Origin: Streptomyces zaomyceticus
Lineage (GTDB): Bacteria > Actinomycetota > Actinomycetes > Streptomycetales > Streptomycetaceae
DNA: 64,000 bases
Reading direction: 5' to 3'
Assembly (NCBI RefSeq): GCF_014656215.1
Contig: NZ_BNBZ01000020.1
Coordinates: 62,001 to 126,000 of the forward strand
The number at the start of each line of letters is the position of its first letter. The first letter of the stretch is position 1. The notes beneath the pieces are model-generated. The model was given only the letters and a program-made list of their open reading frames with translations, did no database searches and was not told the origin of the DNA. Below are positions 50,312-59,265 of this stretch, one piece after another. The position numbers and the translations under genes were made by a program.

Positions 50312-51000
50312 TGGCTCAGCACTCCACACACCCCGGCGGCGCATCTCGCGTGCGCCGCCGGGCGCTGCTCGGCACCGTCGTCCTGGTGGTACTCGTCGCC
50401 CTCGCCGGCCTGGCCGCGTACCTCACCCGCGACGGCAGGGGCCCATCCGAAACCCCTGCTCCACCGCCGAGTTCACCCTCGGTCTCCTCTTCGGCCCCTT
50501 CGGCATCCGGGTCGTCCACCCCGCACACCCGTCTCCGTGCCCTTCCGGTCCCGCCGAAGACCCATGACCCGATCGCGTACGGGAAGGCAGCCGCGGCAGC
50601 GCTGTGGTCCTACGACACCCGTGCGTACTCGCAGCCCGAGCTGCGGAAGGCTCTGCGCGGGTGGCTGACCACGGAGGCGAAGTACGCCGATCCGGCCTCG
50701 GTCGACAAGGTCGTCCCCTCGGCGGTGCTGTGGAAGGAGATGGCCGCCAACGGCCAGTTCGCCACGGCCAAGGTGTACGAGGGCCACTTCCCGAACACGT
50801 TCACCCGGGCCCTTCAGGAAGACCCGGGGGCGATCACCCAGGCGTACGTCTACGCCGTCACGGTCTCCGGCAAACAGGCGATCGCCTGGAAGGGCTCGCC
50901 CGCCGGCGGCGCGGAGAGCCGTGCCACCACCCTCGCGGTCCAGTGCTGGCCCGACATTCCCTGCGCCCTGGTCGGCGTCATGCCGTCCGTCGCGCCCTGA
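50311..51000 (+). CDS. VirB8/TcpC-like conjugation protein
   Basis: A 229-residue protein with an N-terminal membrane anchor (about 17-40), a Pro/Ser linker and a C-terminal domain of about 150 residues predicted outside the membrane. The order and layout fit VirB8-like (NTF2-fold) scaffold proteins of Gram-positive type IV systems, although sequence motifs are weak. It overlaps the DUF6112 stop and is followed by a VirB6-like gene. Confidence 0.65.
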   Translation: MAQHSTHPGGASRVRRRALLGTVVLVVLVALAGLAAYLTRDGRGPSETPAPPPSSPSVSSSAPSASGSSTPHTRLRALPVPPKTHDPIAYGKAAAAALWSYDTRAYSQPELRKALRGWLTTEAKYADPASVDKVVPSAVLWKEMAANGQFATAKVYEGHFPNTFTRALQEDPGAITQAYVYAVTVSGKQAIAWKGSPAGGAESRATTLAVQCWPDIPCALVGVMPSVAP

Positions 51001-51027
51001 TCCCCGTTCAGGAAAGGAGGTATCGCC

Positions 51028-52425
51028 ATGGGAGTCTGCGACTTCCCACTGATGGACAAGGTGTGCGGAGCCGTCGACTTCGCCACCAACCCCGCCGGAA
51101 CCGTCACCGACGGCATCGGCGCGTGGATCGCGAAGTCGATGGGCGAACTGGCGGCCAGCGCCGCCGATCTCGCCGCGAAGGCCGTCAACGAGACGACCGC
51201 GATCGACCTCAACGCCGGATGGTTCCGGGACAACTACGAGCTCCTGCTGCCCATCGGGCTCGCCCTGACCGTCGGCATCTTCTGCATCCAGCTCATGACC
51301 GCGGCCTGGCGACGCGACGAACGCGCCCTTGCTCAGGCCGCTTTCGGCACCATGACCGGCGTCCTCTTCAGCTTCTCCGCCATCGCCTTCACCACCGTCG
51401 CCATCACCGTGGTCGACGCCCTCTCCGACGGACTGTTCCATGCAGCCAACACCTCCGTCGACGACGCGATCCGGCGCGTGGTGAAGGTCAACGAGTTGGG
51501 TGCGATGTACGGCCTCGGCTGGGGCGTCCCAGCCCTGGTCGCCCTCGGGTGCGCGATCGGCGCCTTCCTGTACTGGGGCGTCATGGTCGCCCGCAAGGTC
51601 GGCGTCCTGATCATGGTCTCGCTCGCCGTGTTCGCCGGAGCCGGCGGTGGCTGGGAGGTCGCCAAGCGGTGGCGGCGCGGCTGGATCGAGGCCACCGCCA
51701 CCCTGGTCGTCTCCAAGCTCCTGATGACGGTGGTCTTCCTGATCGGCGTCTCCGCCGTGGGCAAGAGCGACGCGAGCGACGGGATGGCCGCCCTGTCCGA
51801 CGCGATGGCGGGCATCGTCGTGATGGTCCTCGTGCTGCTCTGCCCGTACGCGACGTACAAGTTCGTGCACTGGGCCAGCGACGGCGGCGGCCACGACGAC
51901 CTGCACCGCACGGGCGTCGCCGGCATGGCGGTCGCCGCCGGGGCGGCGAAGACCGCGGCCACCCTGGCGATGCAGGCCGGCACCGGCTCTCCCGCTCCCC
52001 AGGGGCCGAACAAGGTCCCCGGCGCGGGCGCCGATGGCGTCGCCTCCGGCATCAATCCCGCCGGCGGCAACCTCAGCAAGGAGGGCATCGACGCCGGGCC
52101 GCCCAAGCAGCAGACCCGCTTCCGGTACGGCGAGGACCCGAACGCGACCGGTGACAAGGGCCGGGCCCTGATCCAGCGGCCCGGGATCCCCCCGCTGATC
52201 ACGCGTCCCGGCGCGGACGAAGCGGAAGGGTCCGAGGGGGTCGCCCACGGCGTCACCGGCAGTTCCGATCATCTCGTCGGCGCGTCGGGACCGGGCGGCA
52301 GCATGACCTCCCTGCCGCCTGCCGGCCCCGCGACCGCACCGCCGCCCCCTGCCGGACTGTCGGCCACCGGTTCTCCGACGCCGACGAACTGGGTGTTCCC
52401 CAACCAGCCGCCGTCGGGTTCCTGA
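51028..52425 (+). CDS. VirB6/TrbL-like channel protein (SCO6881 type)
   Basis: A 465-residue polytopic protein with about six membrane segments between residues 70 and 290, then a Gly/Pro/Ala-rich cytoplasmic tail of about 170 residues. It resembles the Streptomyces SCO6881 family, which sits next to SCO6880 in transfer loci and corresponds to VirB6/TrbL. ATG 51028 has a canonical AAAGGAGG. It should form part of the inner-membrane channel. Confidence 0.82.
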   Translation: MGVCDFPLMDKVCGAVDFATNPAGTVTDGIGAWIAKSMGELAASAADLAAKAVNETTAIDLNAGWFRDNYELLLPIGLALTVGIFCIQLMTAAWRRDERALAQAAFGTMTGVLFSFSAIAFTTVAITVVDALSDGLFHAANTSVDDAIRRVVKVNELGAMYGLGWGVPALVALGCAIGAFLYWGVMVARKVGVLIMVSLAVFAGAGGGWEVAKRWRRGWIEATATLVVSKLLMTVVFLIGVSAVGKSDASDGMAALSDAMAGIVVMVLVLLCPYATYKFVHWASDGGGHDDLHRTGVAGMAVAAGAAKTAATLAMQAGTGSPAPQGPNKVPGAGADGVASGINPAGGNLSKEGIDAGPPKQQTRFRYGEDPNATGDKGRALIQRPGIPPLITRPGADEAEGSEGVAHGVTGSSDHLVGASGPGGSMTSLPPAGPATAPPPPAGLSATGSPTPTNWVFPNQPPSGS

Positions 52426-52495
52426 CCCATCACCCCCGGGGCGGGCTGTACACCACGGCCCGCCCCACCCTGACCGACCAGCAGAGGAGTCCCCC

Positions 52496-52594
52496 ATGAC
52501 CTCCAGAAGAGCGCCGCGCACCCCGTCCTCCGCCCGCTCCCACCGTCTGGAACCACCATGTCCGGCAAGCACCAGGCCCCTACAGCCACCGTGA
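52496..52594 (+). CDS. 32-residue leader ORF overlapping the SCO6880-like start
   Basis: ATG 52496 follows GAGGAG by six or seven bases and runs to a TGA at 52594, in a different frame from the gene that starts at 52558. The downstream ATG has no Shine-Dalgarno sequence of its own, so translation through this frame may deliver ribosomes to it. The product is Arg/Pro/Ser-rich and probably has no function as a protein. Confidence 0.4.
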   Translation: MTSRRAPRTPSSARSHRLEPPCPASTRPLQPP

Positions 52595-54024
52595 AGTTCC
52601 CCCACCGCAGCAGGCGCGGCATCCTGCTCGGACTGACCGCCCCGCAGCTGCTCGTCGCCGGCCTCACCGGCCTTCTCCTTCTCGCCGTCGTCCTCACCCG
52701 CGGCGTGGTCGGCGCCCTCCAGCTCATCCCACTGTGGGCCGTCATCGCCCTGTTCGTCTTCGTCCGCCACCGTGGCCGTGCCCTGGCGGACTGGGCTCCG
52801 ATCGTCACCCGCTACGTCCTGCGCCGGATGCGCGGCCAGCTCGTCTGGCTCACCCGGCCCTCCCGTCGGCCGACCCGCGAAGGACTCCTCCACCTTCCCG
52901 GCACCGCCGCCAGCCTGCGCGTGGTCACCGCCCCCGACGGCCGGTACGGTGCGGTCCACGATCCCCACAGCGGCACGCTGACCGCCGTGGTCAAGGTCTC
53001 CTCCCGCGCCTACGCGCTGCTCGACCCGGGCACCCAGCAGGCCAACGTCAACGGCTGGGGACGCGCGCTGGCCGCGCTGGCCCGTACCGGGCAGATCGCC
53101 CGCATCCAGGTGATCGAGCGCACCGTCCCGGACTCCGGCGACGCGCTTCGCCGCTACTGGGAAGAGCACGGCCGACCCCACGCCCCCATGGCCGGCACGA
53201 TCTACAGCGAGCTGATCCAGAGCGCGGGCCCGGCGGCGGCACCCCACGAGGCATACGTCGCGGTAGCGCTGGACGCCAAGGCCGCGCGACGGCTGATCAA
53301 CCAGGCCGGCGGTGGCCTGACCGGCTCCTTCAGCGTCCTGGCGCAGCTGACCTCCACCTTCGACCAGGCCGCGAGGACCGCCGGGCTCAACCCCACCGGC
53401 TGGCTCACCGCCCGCGAGATCGCCGCCGTCGTGCGCACCGCCTACGACCCCAAGGCCCTCACGGCGCTGGACCGGTGGTCCACCGCCGGCCGTCCCGAGG
53501 CCGAGCCCGCCGCCGCCGGACCCGTCGTGGTCGTCGAGAAGGCGGACCACATCGCGACCGACTCGGCTGTCCACGCCACGTACTGGGTGGAGAACTGGCC
53601 GAGGACCGAAACGTCGGCCGGCTTCCTGCACCAGCTCCTGTTCACCGGCGGCGTCCGGCGCACACTGTCGCTCTCCTACGAGCCGAAGGGACTGGACGCC
53701 GCACTGCGCGACGTCCAGCGCAAGAAGGCCAGCGTGATCGCCGATGCCGCCGAGCGGGCCCGGCGCGGCCAGGTCGACTCCGAGGCGGACTCGATCGAGT
53801 ACCAGGACATCAAGTCCCGCGAGCGCCAGCTCATCGCGGGCCACGCCGATGTCGCCCTGACCGGCCTGCTGACCGTCTCGGCCGACTCCGAGGACGAACT
53901 CCGCTCCGCTTGCGCAGTCGTGGAGACCGCCGCCGTCGGCGCCCAGCTCGACGTCCGGCCGCTGACCTGGCAGCAGGCCGAAGCGTTCACCGCCGCCGCC
54001 CTGCCGCTCGCGCTCTCCGCCTGA
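52558..54024 (+). CDS. PrgI/VirB4 N-terminal-like protein (SCO6880 type)
   Basis: A 488-residue membrane protein. Two close membrane segments (about 24-67) make a PrgI/VirB3-like unit; the remaining 420 residues resemble the N-terminal domain of VirB4 ('DSIEYQDIKSRERQLIAGHA', 'VSADSEDELRSACAVVE') and lack a Walker A motif. The ATPase part of VirB4 is in a separate gene at 54540. It matches the SCO6880 family of Streptomyces transfer loci. ATG 52558 lies inside a short overlapping leader frame. Confidence 0.85.
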   Translation: MSGKHQAPTATVKFPHRSRRGILLGLTAPQLLVAGLTGLLLLAVVLTRGVVGALQLIPLWAVIALFVFVRHRGRALADWAPIVTRYVLRRMRGQLVWLTRPSRRPTREGLLHLPGTAASLRVVTAPDGRYGAVHDPHSGTLTAVVKVSSRAYALLDPGTQQANVNGWGRALAALARTGQIARIQVIERTVPDSGDALRRYWEEHGRPHAPMAGTIYSELIQSAGPAAAPHEAYVAVALDAKAARRLINQAGGGLTGSFSVLAQLTSTFDQAARTAGLNPTGWLTAREIAAVVRTAYDPKALTALDRWSTAGRPEAEPAAAGPVVVVEKADHIATDSAVHATYWVENWPRTETSAGFLHQLLFTGGVRRTLSLSYEPKGLDAALRDVQRKKASVIADAAERARRGQVDSEADSIEYQDIKSRERQLIAGHADVALTGLLTVSADSEDELRSACAVVETAAVGAQLDVRPLTWQQAEAFTAAALPLALSA

Positions 54025-54059
54025 CGCCGGCCCTTCCCTCTCCTCGAAAGAGCACCCCC

Positions 54060-54512
54060 ATGTCCCGCACCGCCAGCCCGACCGCGCAGGACTTCGTGCC
54101 CTTCGCCACCGCCGCGCTCGACTTCCACCGCGCGCTCAACCTCCCCGGCGGCCCGCTCGTCACCAGCCGGGCCGAACTGGACGCCCTGCACGCGCATCTC
54201 GTCTCGGTGCACGGGCTGCTCGACGCCCACGCCCTCCGCGTCGGTCAGCTCGTACCGATCGAAGGTGACCAGCTTCGCGCCGCCCGCACCCGCATCTGGC
54301 AGGCCGCCGACCACGTCCACGCCGCCTACCACGCGGCGCCCCGGCCGGATTCGGGCGAGGTGCCCGAACCCGAGGCTTGCCAGGCCGGCCTGCCCGAAGG
54401 GGCACCGGAGCTGACCATCTGCCAGCGCCACCAACGCGCCGCACACCTGGTCCGTCGCCGTACCACCCCGGCCGAGCTGCACACGCCGTTCACCGGCCTC
54501 GTCCGCCGCTGA
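54060..54512 (+). CDS. Hypothetical transfer-operon protein
   Basis: A 150-residue soluble protein with a helical first half ('FATAALDFHRALNLPGG', 'IWQAADHVHAAYHAA') and a Cys-containing second half. It lies between the PrgI-like and VirB4 genes with short gaps, so it belongs to the operon. No family recognised. Confidence 0.65.
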   Translation: MSRTASPTAQDFVPFATAALDFHRALNLPGGPLVTSRAELDALHAHLVSVHGLLDAHALRVGQLVPIEGDQLRAARTRIWQAADHVHAAYHAAPRPDSGEVPEPEACQAGLPEGAPELTICQRHQRAAHLVRRRTTPAELHTPFTGLVRR

Positions 54513-54539
54513 CCCCATCACCTGCCTGGAGAAACGTTC

Positions 54540-56045
54540 ATGCCCCGCACCCGCGCCAGCGCCTCTCCCCTGTACGTGCCGCACAACGCTTCGCGGGCCC
54601 AACAGAGGGCCGCCCGAGCCGGATTCGCCGAGGCCCGCCGCCAGGCGCGCCTCGCCGGAACACCGCCCAAGCACCGCGCCGAGCAAACCCTCGACCCAGA
54701 GCTGCGGCCGACCTACCCGCCGACCGGTCGTCCCGGTCCGGCCTCGGCCCGGGGCGGCAAGCTCCGCCTGCCCGCCCACCGGATGACCACCGCCACCGCT
54801 TCGGGGGCCTACCCCTTCGTGGCCGAAGGCGGCCTGGGGGCGGAGGGCATCTTCATCGGCCGCGACGTCCACGCCGAAGCCGCCTTCTGTTTCGATCCGT
54901 TCTCGCTGTACAGCAGCGGCCGGATCGAGGGCTTCACGAACCCCAACGCAGTCCTCGCCGGGATCATCGGCATGGGCAAGTCCGCGCTGGCGAAGTCCAT
55001 CGCCACCCGGTCCATCGCCCATGGCTACCGGATCTACATCCCCTGCGACCCGAAGGGCGAGTGGACCGGCGTCGCACAGGCTCTCGGCGGCTACAGCATC
55101 GCCCTGGGCCCCGGCCTCCCGGGTCGGCTGAACCCGCTGGACGCGCCGGCCCGGCCCGCCTCCGTCAGCGAGGACGACTGGGGGACCGAGGTCCGAAAGC
55201 GCCGGCTGCTGCTCCTGGCCAGCCTGGCGCGCACCGTCCTGAAGCGCGACCTGTTGCCGATGGAGCACACCGCCCTCGACCTCGCGCTCGACCTGGTCGT
55301 CGCCGAGGCCACCGCCCGGGGCACCGTGCCGCTCCTCGGAGAGATCGCGCACGCCCTCGGCTCGCCCGAACACCTCGACCGAGCCCTCGGCCACCAGGCC
55401 CGACACCTCGGGTCGGCCGCCCAGGACCTCGCGCACGCCCTGCGCCGCCTGGTACACGGCGACCTCAGCGGCATGTTCGACGCCCCCTCGACGGTGGCCT
55501 TCGACCCGACCGCGCCGATGCTGTCCATCGACCTCTCCCGCCTCGGCGGCTCCGGAGACGACACCGCCCTGGTCTTGGCCATGACCTGCGCCTCGGCATG
55601 GATGGAGAGCGCTCTGTCCGATCCGGACGGGGGTCGGCGCTGGGTGATCTACGACGAGGCGTGGCGACTGATGAGGCACGTGGGTCTTTTGGAGCGCATG
55701 CAGTCCCAGTGGAAGCTCAGCCGGGGTCTCGGCATTGCAAACCTCATGGTCATCCACCGGCTCAGCGATCTGCTCTCGGCGGGCGATGCCGGTTCGCGCG
55801 GCCGGGTGCTGGCCGAGGGCCTCCTGGCCGACTGCTCCACCCGCATCATCTACCGCCAGGAGCCCGACCAGCTCGACGCTGCCGCTTCCCTACTCGGCCT
55901 GACCGGCGTCGAGACCCAGGCGGTGTCCGCCCTGACCAAGGGCCGGGGCCTGTGGAAAGTCGCGGGCCGGTCCTTCATCACGCAGCACATCCTCCACCCG
56001 GCCGAACGCGAACTGTTCGACACCGACGCCCGCATGTCGGCATAG
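54540..56045 (+). CDS. VirB4-like conjugation ATPase
   Basis: A 501-residue ATPase. Walker A is 'GIIGMGKSAL' (about 140), Walker B is 'RWVIYDEAWRLM', and 'SRGLGIANLMVIHRLSDL' is the sensor region typical of VirB4/TraC. It powers assembly of the transfer channel and completes the VirB4 function begun in the preceding SCO6880-like protein. ATG 54540 has GGAG upstream. Confidence 0.92.
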   Translation: MPRTRASASPLYVPHNASRAQQRAARAGFAEARRQARLAGTPPKHRAEQTLDPELRPTYPPTGRPGPASARGGKLRLPAHRMTTATASGAYPFVAEGGLGAEGIFIGRDVHAEAAFCFDPFSLYSSGRIEGFTNPNAVLAGIIGMGKSALAKSIATRSIAHGYRIYIPCDPKGEWTGVAQALGGYSIALGPGLPGRLNPLDAPARPASVSEDDWGTEVRKRRLLLLASLARTVLKRDLLPMEHTALDLALDLVVAEATARGTVPLLGEIAHALGSPEHLDRALGHQARHLGSAAQDLAHALRRLVHGDLSGMFDAPSTVAFDPTAPMLSIDLSRLGGSGDDTALVLAMTCASAWMESALSDPDGGRRWVIYDEAWRLMRHVGLLERMQSQWKLSRGLGIANLMVIHRLSDLLSAGDAGSRGRVLAEGLLADCSTRIIYRQEPDQLDAAASLLGLTGVETQAVSALTKGRGLWKVAGRSFITQHILHPAERELFDTDARMSA

Positions 56046-56066
56046 GGCCTGTCCGGAGGACCGATC

Positions 56067-56663
56067 ATGTCTGCTTCTCCCAGTTCTCCCGGCCTGGCCG
56101 AGAACCGGCCGCCGGCGGCCACCGACCGTCTGGCGTGGCGGAGGCACATCCCGGCGCTGGCCTCCGACGCCGCCGAGATCAGGCAGGCGTCCGACGCCTG
56201 GGACGCGGTCTCGGACTCCTTCTGCGACGGCGACGGCTGGCCCGTCGACGAGCAGGGATACGAGGACGGCAAGGTCAAACGCGACGCCGAGGCGTGGAAA
56301 CACGTGGAGGTCTTCCTCGACCACGGTCCCGAGGTCTTGGCCGGCGTCCGCGCCGCCCCCCGTGGTGCCGACTACGTCGAGGGGCCGGCCAGCGAAGACC
56401 TCCGCCGACTGCGCGGGATCGACACCACCCTGGAACGGGCAGGACAACTCCAGCGCGAGTGGGACCAGATCATGGCCCTCATGGACGCCTCACTCCCCGG
56501 CTCCCGGAAGCTCTACGAGAGCCAGGCGGAGGAGGACCGCAACTCCGACGGCTGGCACTACGCCGACGAGTTGTCCATCCGTGGCCCGGCCCTCGTACGG
56601 GCCGCCGCCTGGTTGGCCGAGCGGACCGCGAACAGTCCTCGCGGACCGAACAGGCACGGGTAG
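56067..56663 (+). CDS. Hypothetical transfer-operon protein
   Basis: A 198-residue acidic soluble protein, mostly helical, with 'EIRQASDAWDAVSDSFCDGD' and 'ERAGQLQREWDQIMALMDAS'. GGAGG precedes ATG 56067. It follows the VirB4 gene by 21 bases. No domain recognised. Confidence 0.65.
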   Translation: MSASPSSPGLAENRPPAATDRLAWRRHIPALASDAAEIRQASDAWDAVSDSFCDGDGWPVDEQGYEDGKVKRDAEAWKHVEVFLDHGPEVLAGVRAAPRGADYVEGPASEDLRRLRGIDTTLERAGQLQREWDQIMALMDASLPGSRKLYESQAEEDRNSDGWHYADELSIRGPALVRAAAWLAERTANSPRGPNRHG

Positions 56664-56840
56664 CCCTCGCCCGATCCGCCTCCGGCCGGCGCGGGTCCCT
56701 GCCCGCTTCTCCTCCGGCGCCACCGGCACCCGGCCCGCCGGTGCCGGGGCGCTCCCGCTGACGCCCGTAGCACCGAGTCCCGGTGGGACCAAACCTTCCG
56801 ACCGCCAGATCCTCGTGGACCACCGCCCGCCCAGCACCAC

Positions 56841-57722
56841 GTGCCCGCAGCCTGCGCCACCGACCGCTGGAACACCCCACCACGGAGAAAACCCGTTCAC
56901 CAGCACAACCCCCTGACCACCTTCGAGCGAGAGGGACCACACATCACCGCGTGGACCAGCACCACCTCCTCGCCTGCCGTCTCCGAGGATCCGAAAGACG
57001 ATCACCGGTACGGCCACCTCACCGCTCCCCTCCGCCAACGCGGCCTGGAGGTCACCGTCGAGTACGGCCTGAGCGACTACATCGTCCACGCCGCCCTCCC
57101 CGACGGCAGTTCGCTGATCATCTCGCCGCCGCAGGAACCACCCAGCAAGGACCCCGAGTTCCCCGAGAGCTGGACGGCGATCCGCCACCGGGACACCGGG
57201 CCCTCGGTGTACGAAGAGATCTACGACTCGGAACCCGGCGGCCCCCACGCCCGGTACGGCGGGAGCGTCCCGAGTCTGCTCGCCGCCGTCGACGCACGCC
57301 TGGACCAGGTCGGCGTGCCGCCACGCCCCGAGCAGCAGCGCTCCTCACAGGAGCGCGTCGCCGACGCCGTGCTCCACCGTGCGGGTTTCATCACCGCCGT
57401 CTCATTCGACGGGGAGCGCTACCACCGGCTGCCCACGGCCATGACCGATCCGACCGAGCAGCGGCGGGCGGTGACCCGGGCCTTCACTGCGCTGCAGGAC
57501 GAGGGGTTCACCGTCCTATGCGACTCGGCCCCGCTCACGTCCAAGGGCCGAAGTCCGATAGACCGAACCGCCCTGCCGGCCTCTACTCAGCCACGGGTGA
57601 GCGCTGCTCTCGCGCCCTCGCCGACGGCCGGACCACGCACGGTCCGCACGCGCCTGGCGACGGACCCTCCCCCACGTCCCGTGCTTCCACCCGCACGTCC
57701 CTCCACCACCCCTGGTCGCTGA
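56841..57722 (+). CDS. DUF317-like protein with shared element module (copy A)
   Basis: A protein of up to 293 residues. Its middle ('ESWTAIRHRDTGPSVYEEIY' ... 'SVPSLLAAVDARLDQVG') resembles DUF317 domains of Streptomyces elements. It is followed by a module of about 65 residues ('VADAVLHRAGF' ... 'YHRLP' ... 'ALQDEGFTVLCDS') that recurs in the next three related genes. The start is uncertain: GTG 56841 has no Shine-Dalgarno, while good sites near 56884 and 56930 are followed by GTT or ATC. The Pro/Thr-rich C terminus looks disordered. Function unknown. Confidence 0.6.
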   Translation: MPAACATDRWNTPPRRKPVHQHNPLTTFEREGPHITAWTSTTSSPAVSEDPKDDHRYGHLTAPLRQRGLEVTVEYGLSDYIVHAALPDGSSLIISPPQEPPSKDPEFPESWTAIRHRDTGPSVYEEIYDSEPGGPHARYGGSVPSLLAAVDARLDQVGVPPRPEQQRSSQERVADAVLHRAGFITAVSFDGERYHRLPTAMTDPTEQRRAVTRAFTALQDEGFTVLCDSAPLTSKGRSPIDRTALPASTQPRVSAALAPSPTAGPRTVRTRLATDPPPRPVLPPARPSTTPGR

Positions 57723-57748
57723 TCTCTTCCCGTCTCGGAGTACGCCGC

Positions 57749-58582
57749 ATGCCTCTCACCAGCAGAACCGTTCCGGCCTCGCCCTCCCTCGTCATCGAGC
57801 CCGCACTGGATGGATCAGCCGTGTTGCCCACCTCCGCCGAAGAACTGCTTGCCGACGTCACCGTCGGCCGCCACCCCGACTACGGCATCGTCGCCGCGAA
57901 CCCCAAGAACCTCGCCGCCGGCACCTGGATGCTGGAGCGGCTCGAGTTCCGCCCCGTCCTGAGCGAGCCGACCCTGTACGCCCTGACCGACCAGCAGCGT
58001 GACGGGCAGGGCCGCGCCACCCGGGCCGTCGCGCTGCTGCGCAATGCCGGCTTCCGGGTCGACACGGACGCCGTGTTCAACCCCTCCCTGGTACCCGGCG
58101 CGGGGCCCGTCCCGTCCCGGGCTCCGCACGCCGAGCCCGATGTCGCATTCGCCGAACATCCGCGGCTCGGCATCGTCGGGGCCATCGACAGCCGCGCCTC
58201 CGGACTCACCGGACTCGCCCTGGTCGAAAACGGCTGGCGGCACGATCGCCGCCTGGACATCTACACGCTGCCCGGCGCCAGCCGCGACGAGGCCCTGGGG
58301 AAGGTCGCCGACGCCACGCTGACCCTGCACCGTTCCGGGGTCCAGGTTGCGGTGCAGCCCCGCCTCGCCCAGGACGTAGCGGCCCGCCACCGCCCCGCGC
58401 CCGCCTCGTCCCGCGACCGTATCCACGGCGCTGGCCGTAGTTCTCCGATCGTGGCCGCCGCGCTCGCCGCCAGCCCGGCTCTCGCCAGTCTCCCCGGCAA
58501 TGCATCGGTGTCGGCTCCCGCCACCTCCGCCGCGGCGGCCCGGCCGGTCGACCCGCGCATCGCGTTCACCCGCGACCGCTGA
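57749..58582 (+). CDS. Protein with two copies of the element module (copy B)
   Basis: A 277-residue soluble protein. Two related units of about 65 residues each begin 'GIVAANPKNLAAGTW' and 'GIVGAIDSRASGLTG' and end '...LLRNAGFRVDTDAVF' and '...TLHRSGVQVAVQPRL'. The same unit appears once in the genes at 56841, 59266 and 60781. GGAG lies before ATG 57749. The Ala/Ser-rich end is probably disordered. It is likely an element-specific partner of the transfer machinery; function unknown. Confidence 0.65.
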   Translation: MPLTSRTVPASPSLVIEPALDGSAVLPTSAEELLADVTVGRHPDYGIVAANPKNLAAGTWMLERLEFRPVLSEPTLYALTDQQRDGQGRATRAVALLRNAGFRVDTDAVFNPSLVPGAGPVPSRAPHAEPDVAFAEHPRLGIVGAIDSRASGLTGLALVENGWRHDRRLDIYTLPGASRDEALGKVADATLTLHRSGVQVAVQPRLAQDVAARHRPAPASSRDRIHGAGRSSPIVAAALAASPALASLPGNASVSAPATSAAAARPVDPRIAFTRDR

Positions 58583-58608
58583 CCCAACTCCCGTAAGGAA
58601 TAGCTCCC

Positions 58609-59106
58609 ATGGCCGTGAAAACCATCTGGCCGATCAACCACTCATGCGGCCACAAGGCCGACCGTGACCTGTCCAACCGGCCGGCCGACCGCCGCGCGGG
58701 CTTCGCCGAGTGGCTCGCCAGCCAGGAGTGCAACGACTGTTGGCGCGCCTCCAACGAGAACAGCGGGCAGGACAAGGCCGCCTGGGTGAAGGCCAAACGT
58801 GCGGAGGAGCAGGCCGAGTCCGAAGCCTGGTCACAGCAGTACCGGATGCCTCCGCTGGAGGGAACCGAGCGCGCCGTCCCCTGGGGTGTGCGCTGCCGCC
58901 ACCAGATCCTGGCCGCCGCCTACACCGCCCTGGTCGTCGAAGGCGAAACCACCGAGCAGAAGTGGGAGGAGATCGAGGAGACCGCTCGCACCATCACCCG
59001 CGCCGGATGGTGGATCGACCAGCGTTCCTCCGAACCTGTCGACCTAACCGAGCTGCTCCAGGCAGCCACTGACGCCGACCGGCCCAGCGAGAACCCCTAC
59101 TTCTAG
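58609..59106 (+). CDS. Small Cys/His-containing hypothetical protein
   Basis: A 165-residue soluble protein whose N terminus carries 'INHSCGHKADRDL' and 'SQECNDCWRAS', a possible CxH...CxxC zinc site, followed by charged helices. AAGGA precedes ATG 58609. It lies between the module-bearing genes in the transfer operon. Similar short zinc-type proteins occur in Streptomyces elements, but no function is known. Confidence 0.65.
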   Translation: MAVKTIWPINHSCGHKADRDLSNRPADRRAGFAEWLASQECNDCWRASNENSGQDKAAWVKAKRAEEQAESEAWSQQYRMPPLEGTERAVPWGVRCRHQILAAAYTALVVEGETTEQKWEEIEETARTITRAGWWIDQRSSEPVDLTELLQAATDADRPSENPYF

Positions 59107-59265
59107 CTGTCCGGTGCCTCCCCGCCCACCAAGGCCAGGGGCCGGGCGAGCGGGGCTTCTATCAGGGATCCCCGGCCGGGCCAAATCCCGAATCCGGCGG
59201 ATTCTCTCCCTGTTGGCCCGGTCTCCAGGGCCCTCGTTTCTTCCTTCTCTTTCGAGGTAGACGCC

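Noticed and set aside
50473..53844. Minus-strand open frame of 1,123 codons across the transfer operon
   Set aside because: It spans several well-supported plus-strand genes with their own ribosome sites; its composition is typical of an antisense shadow.
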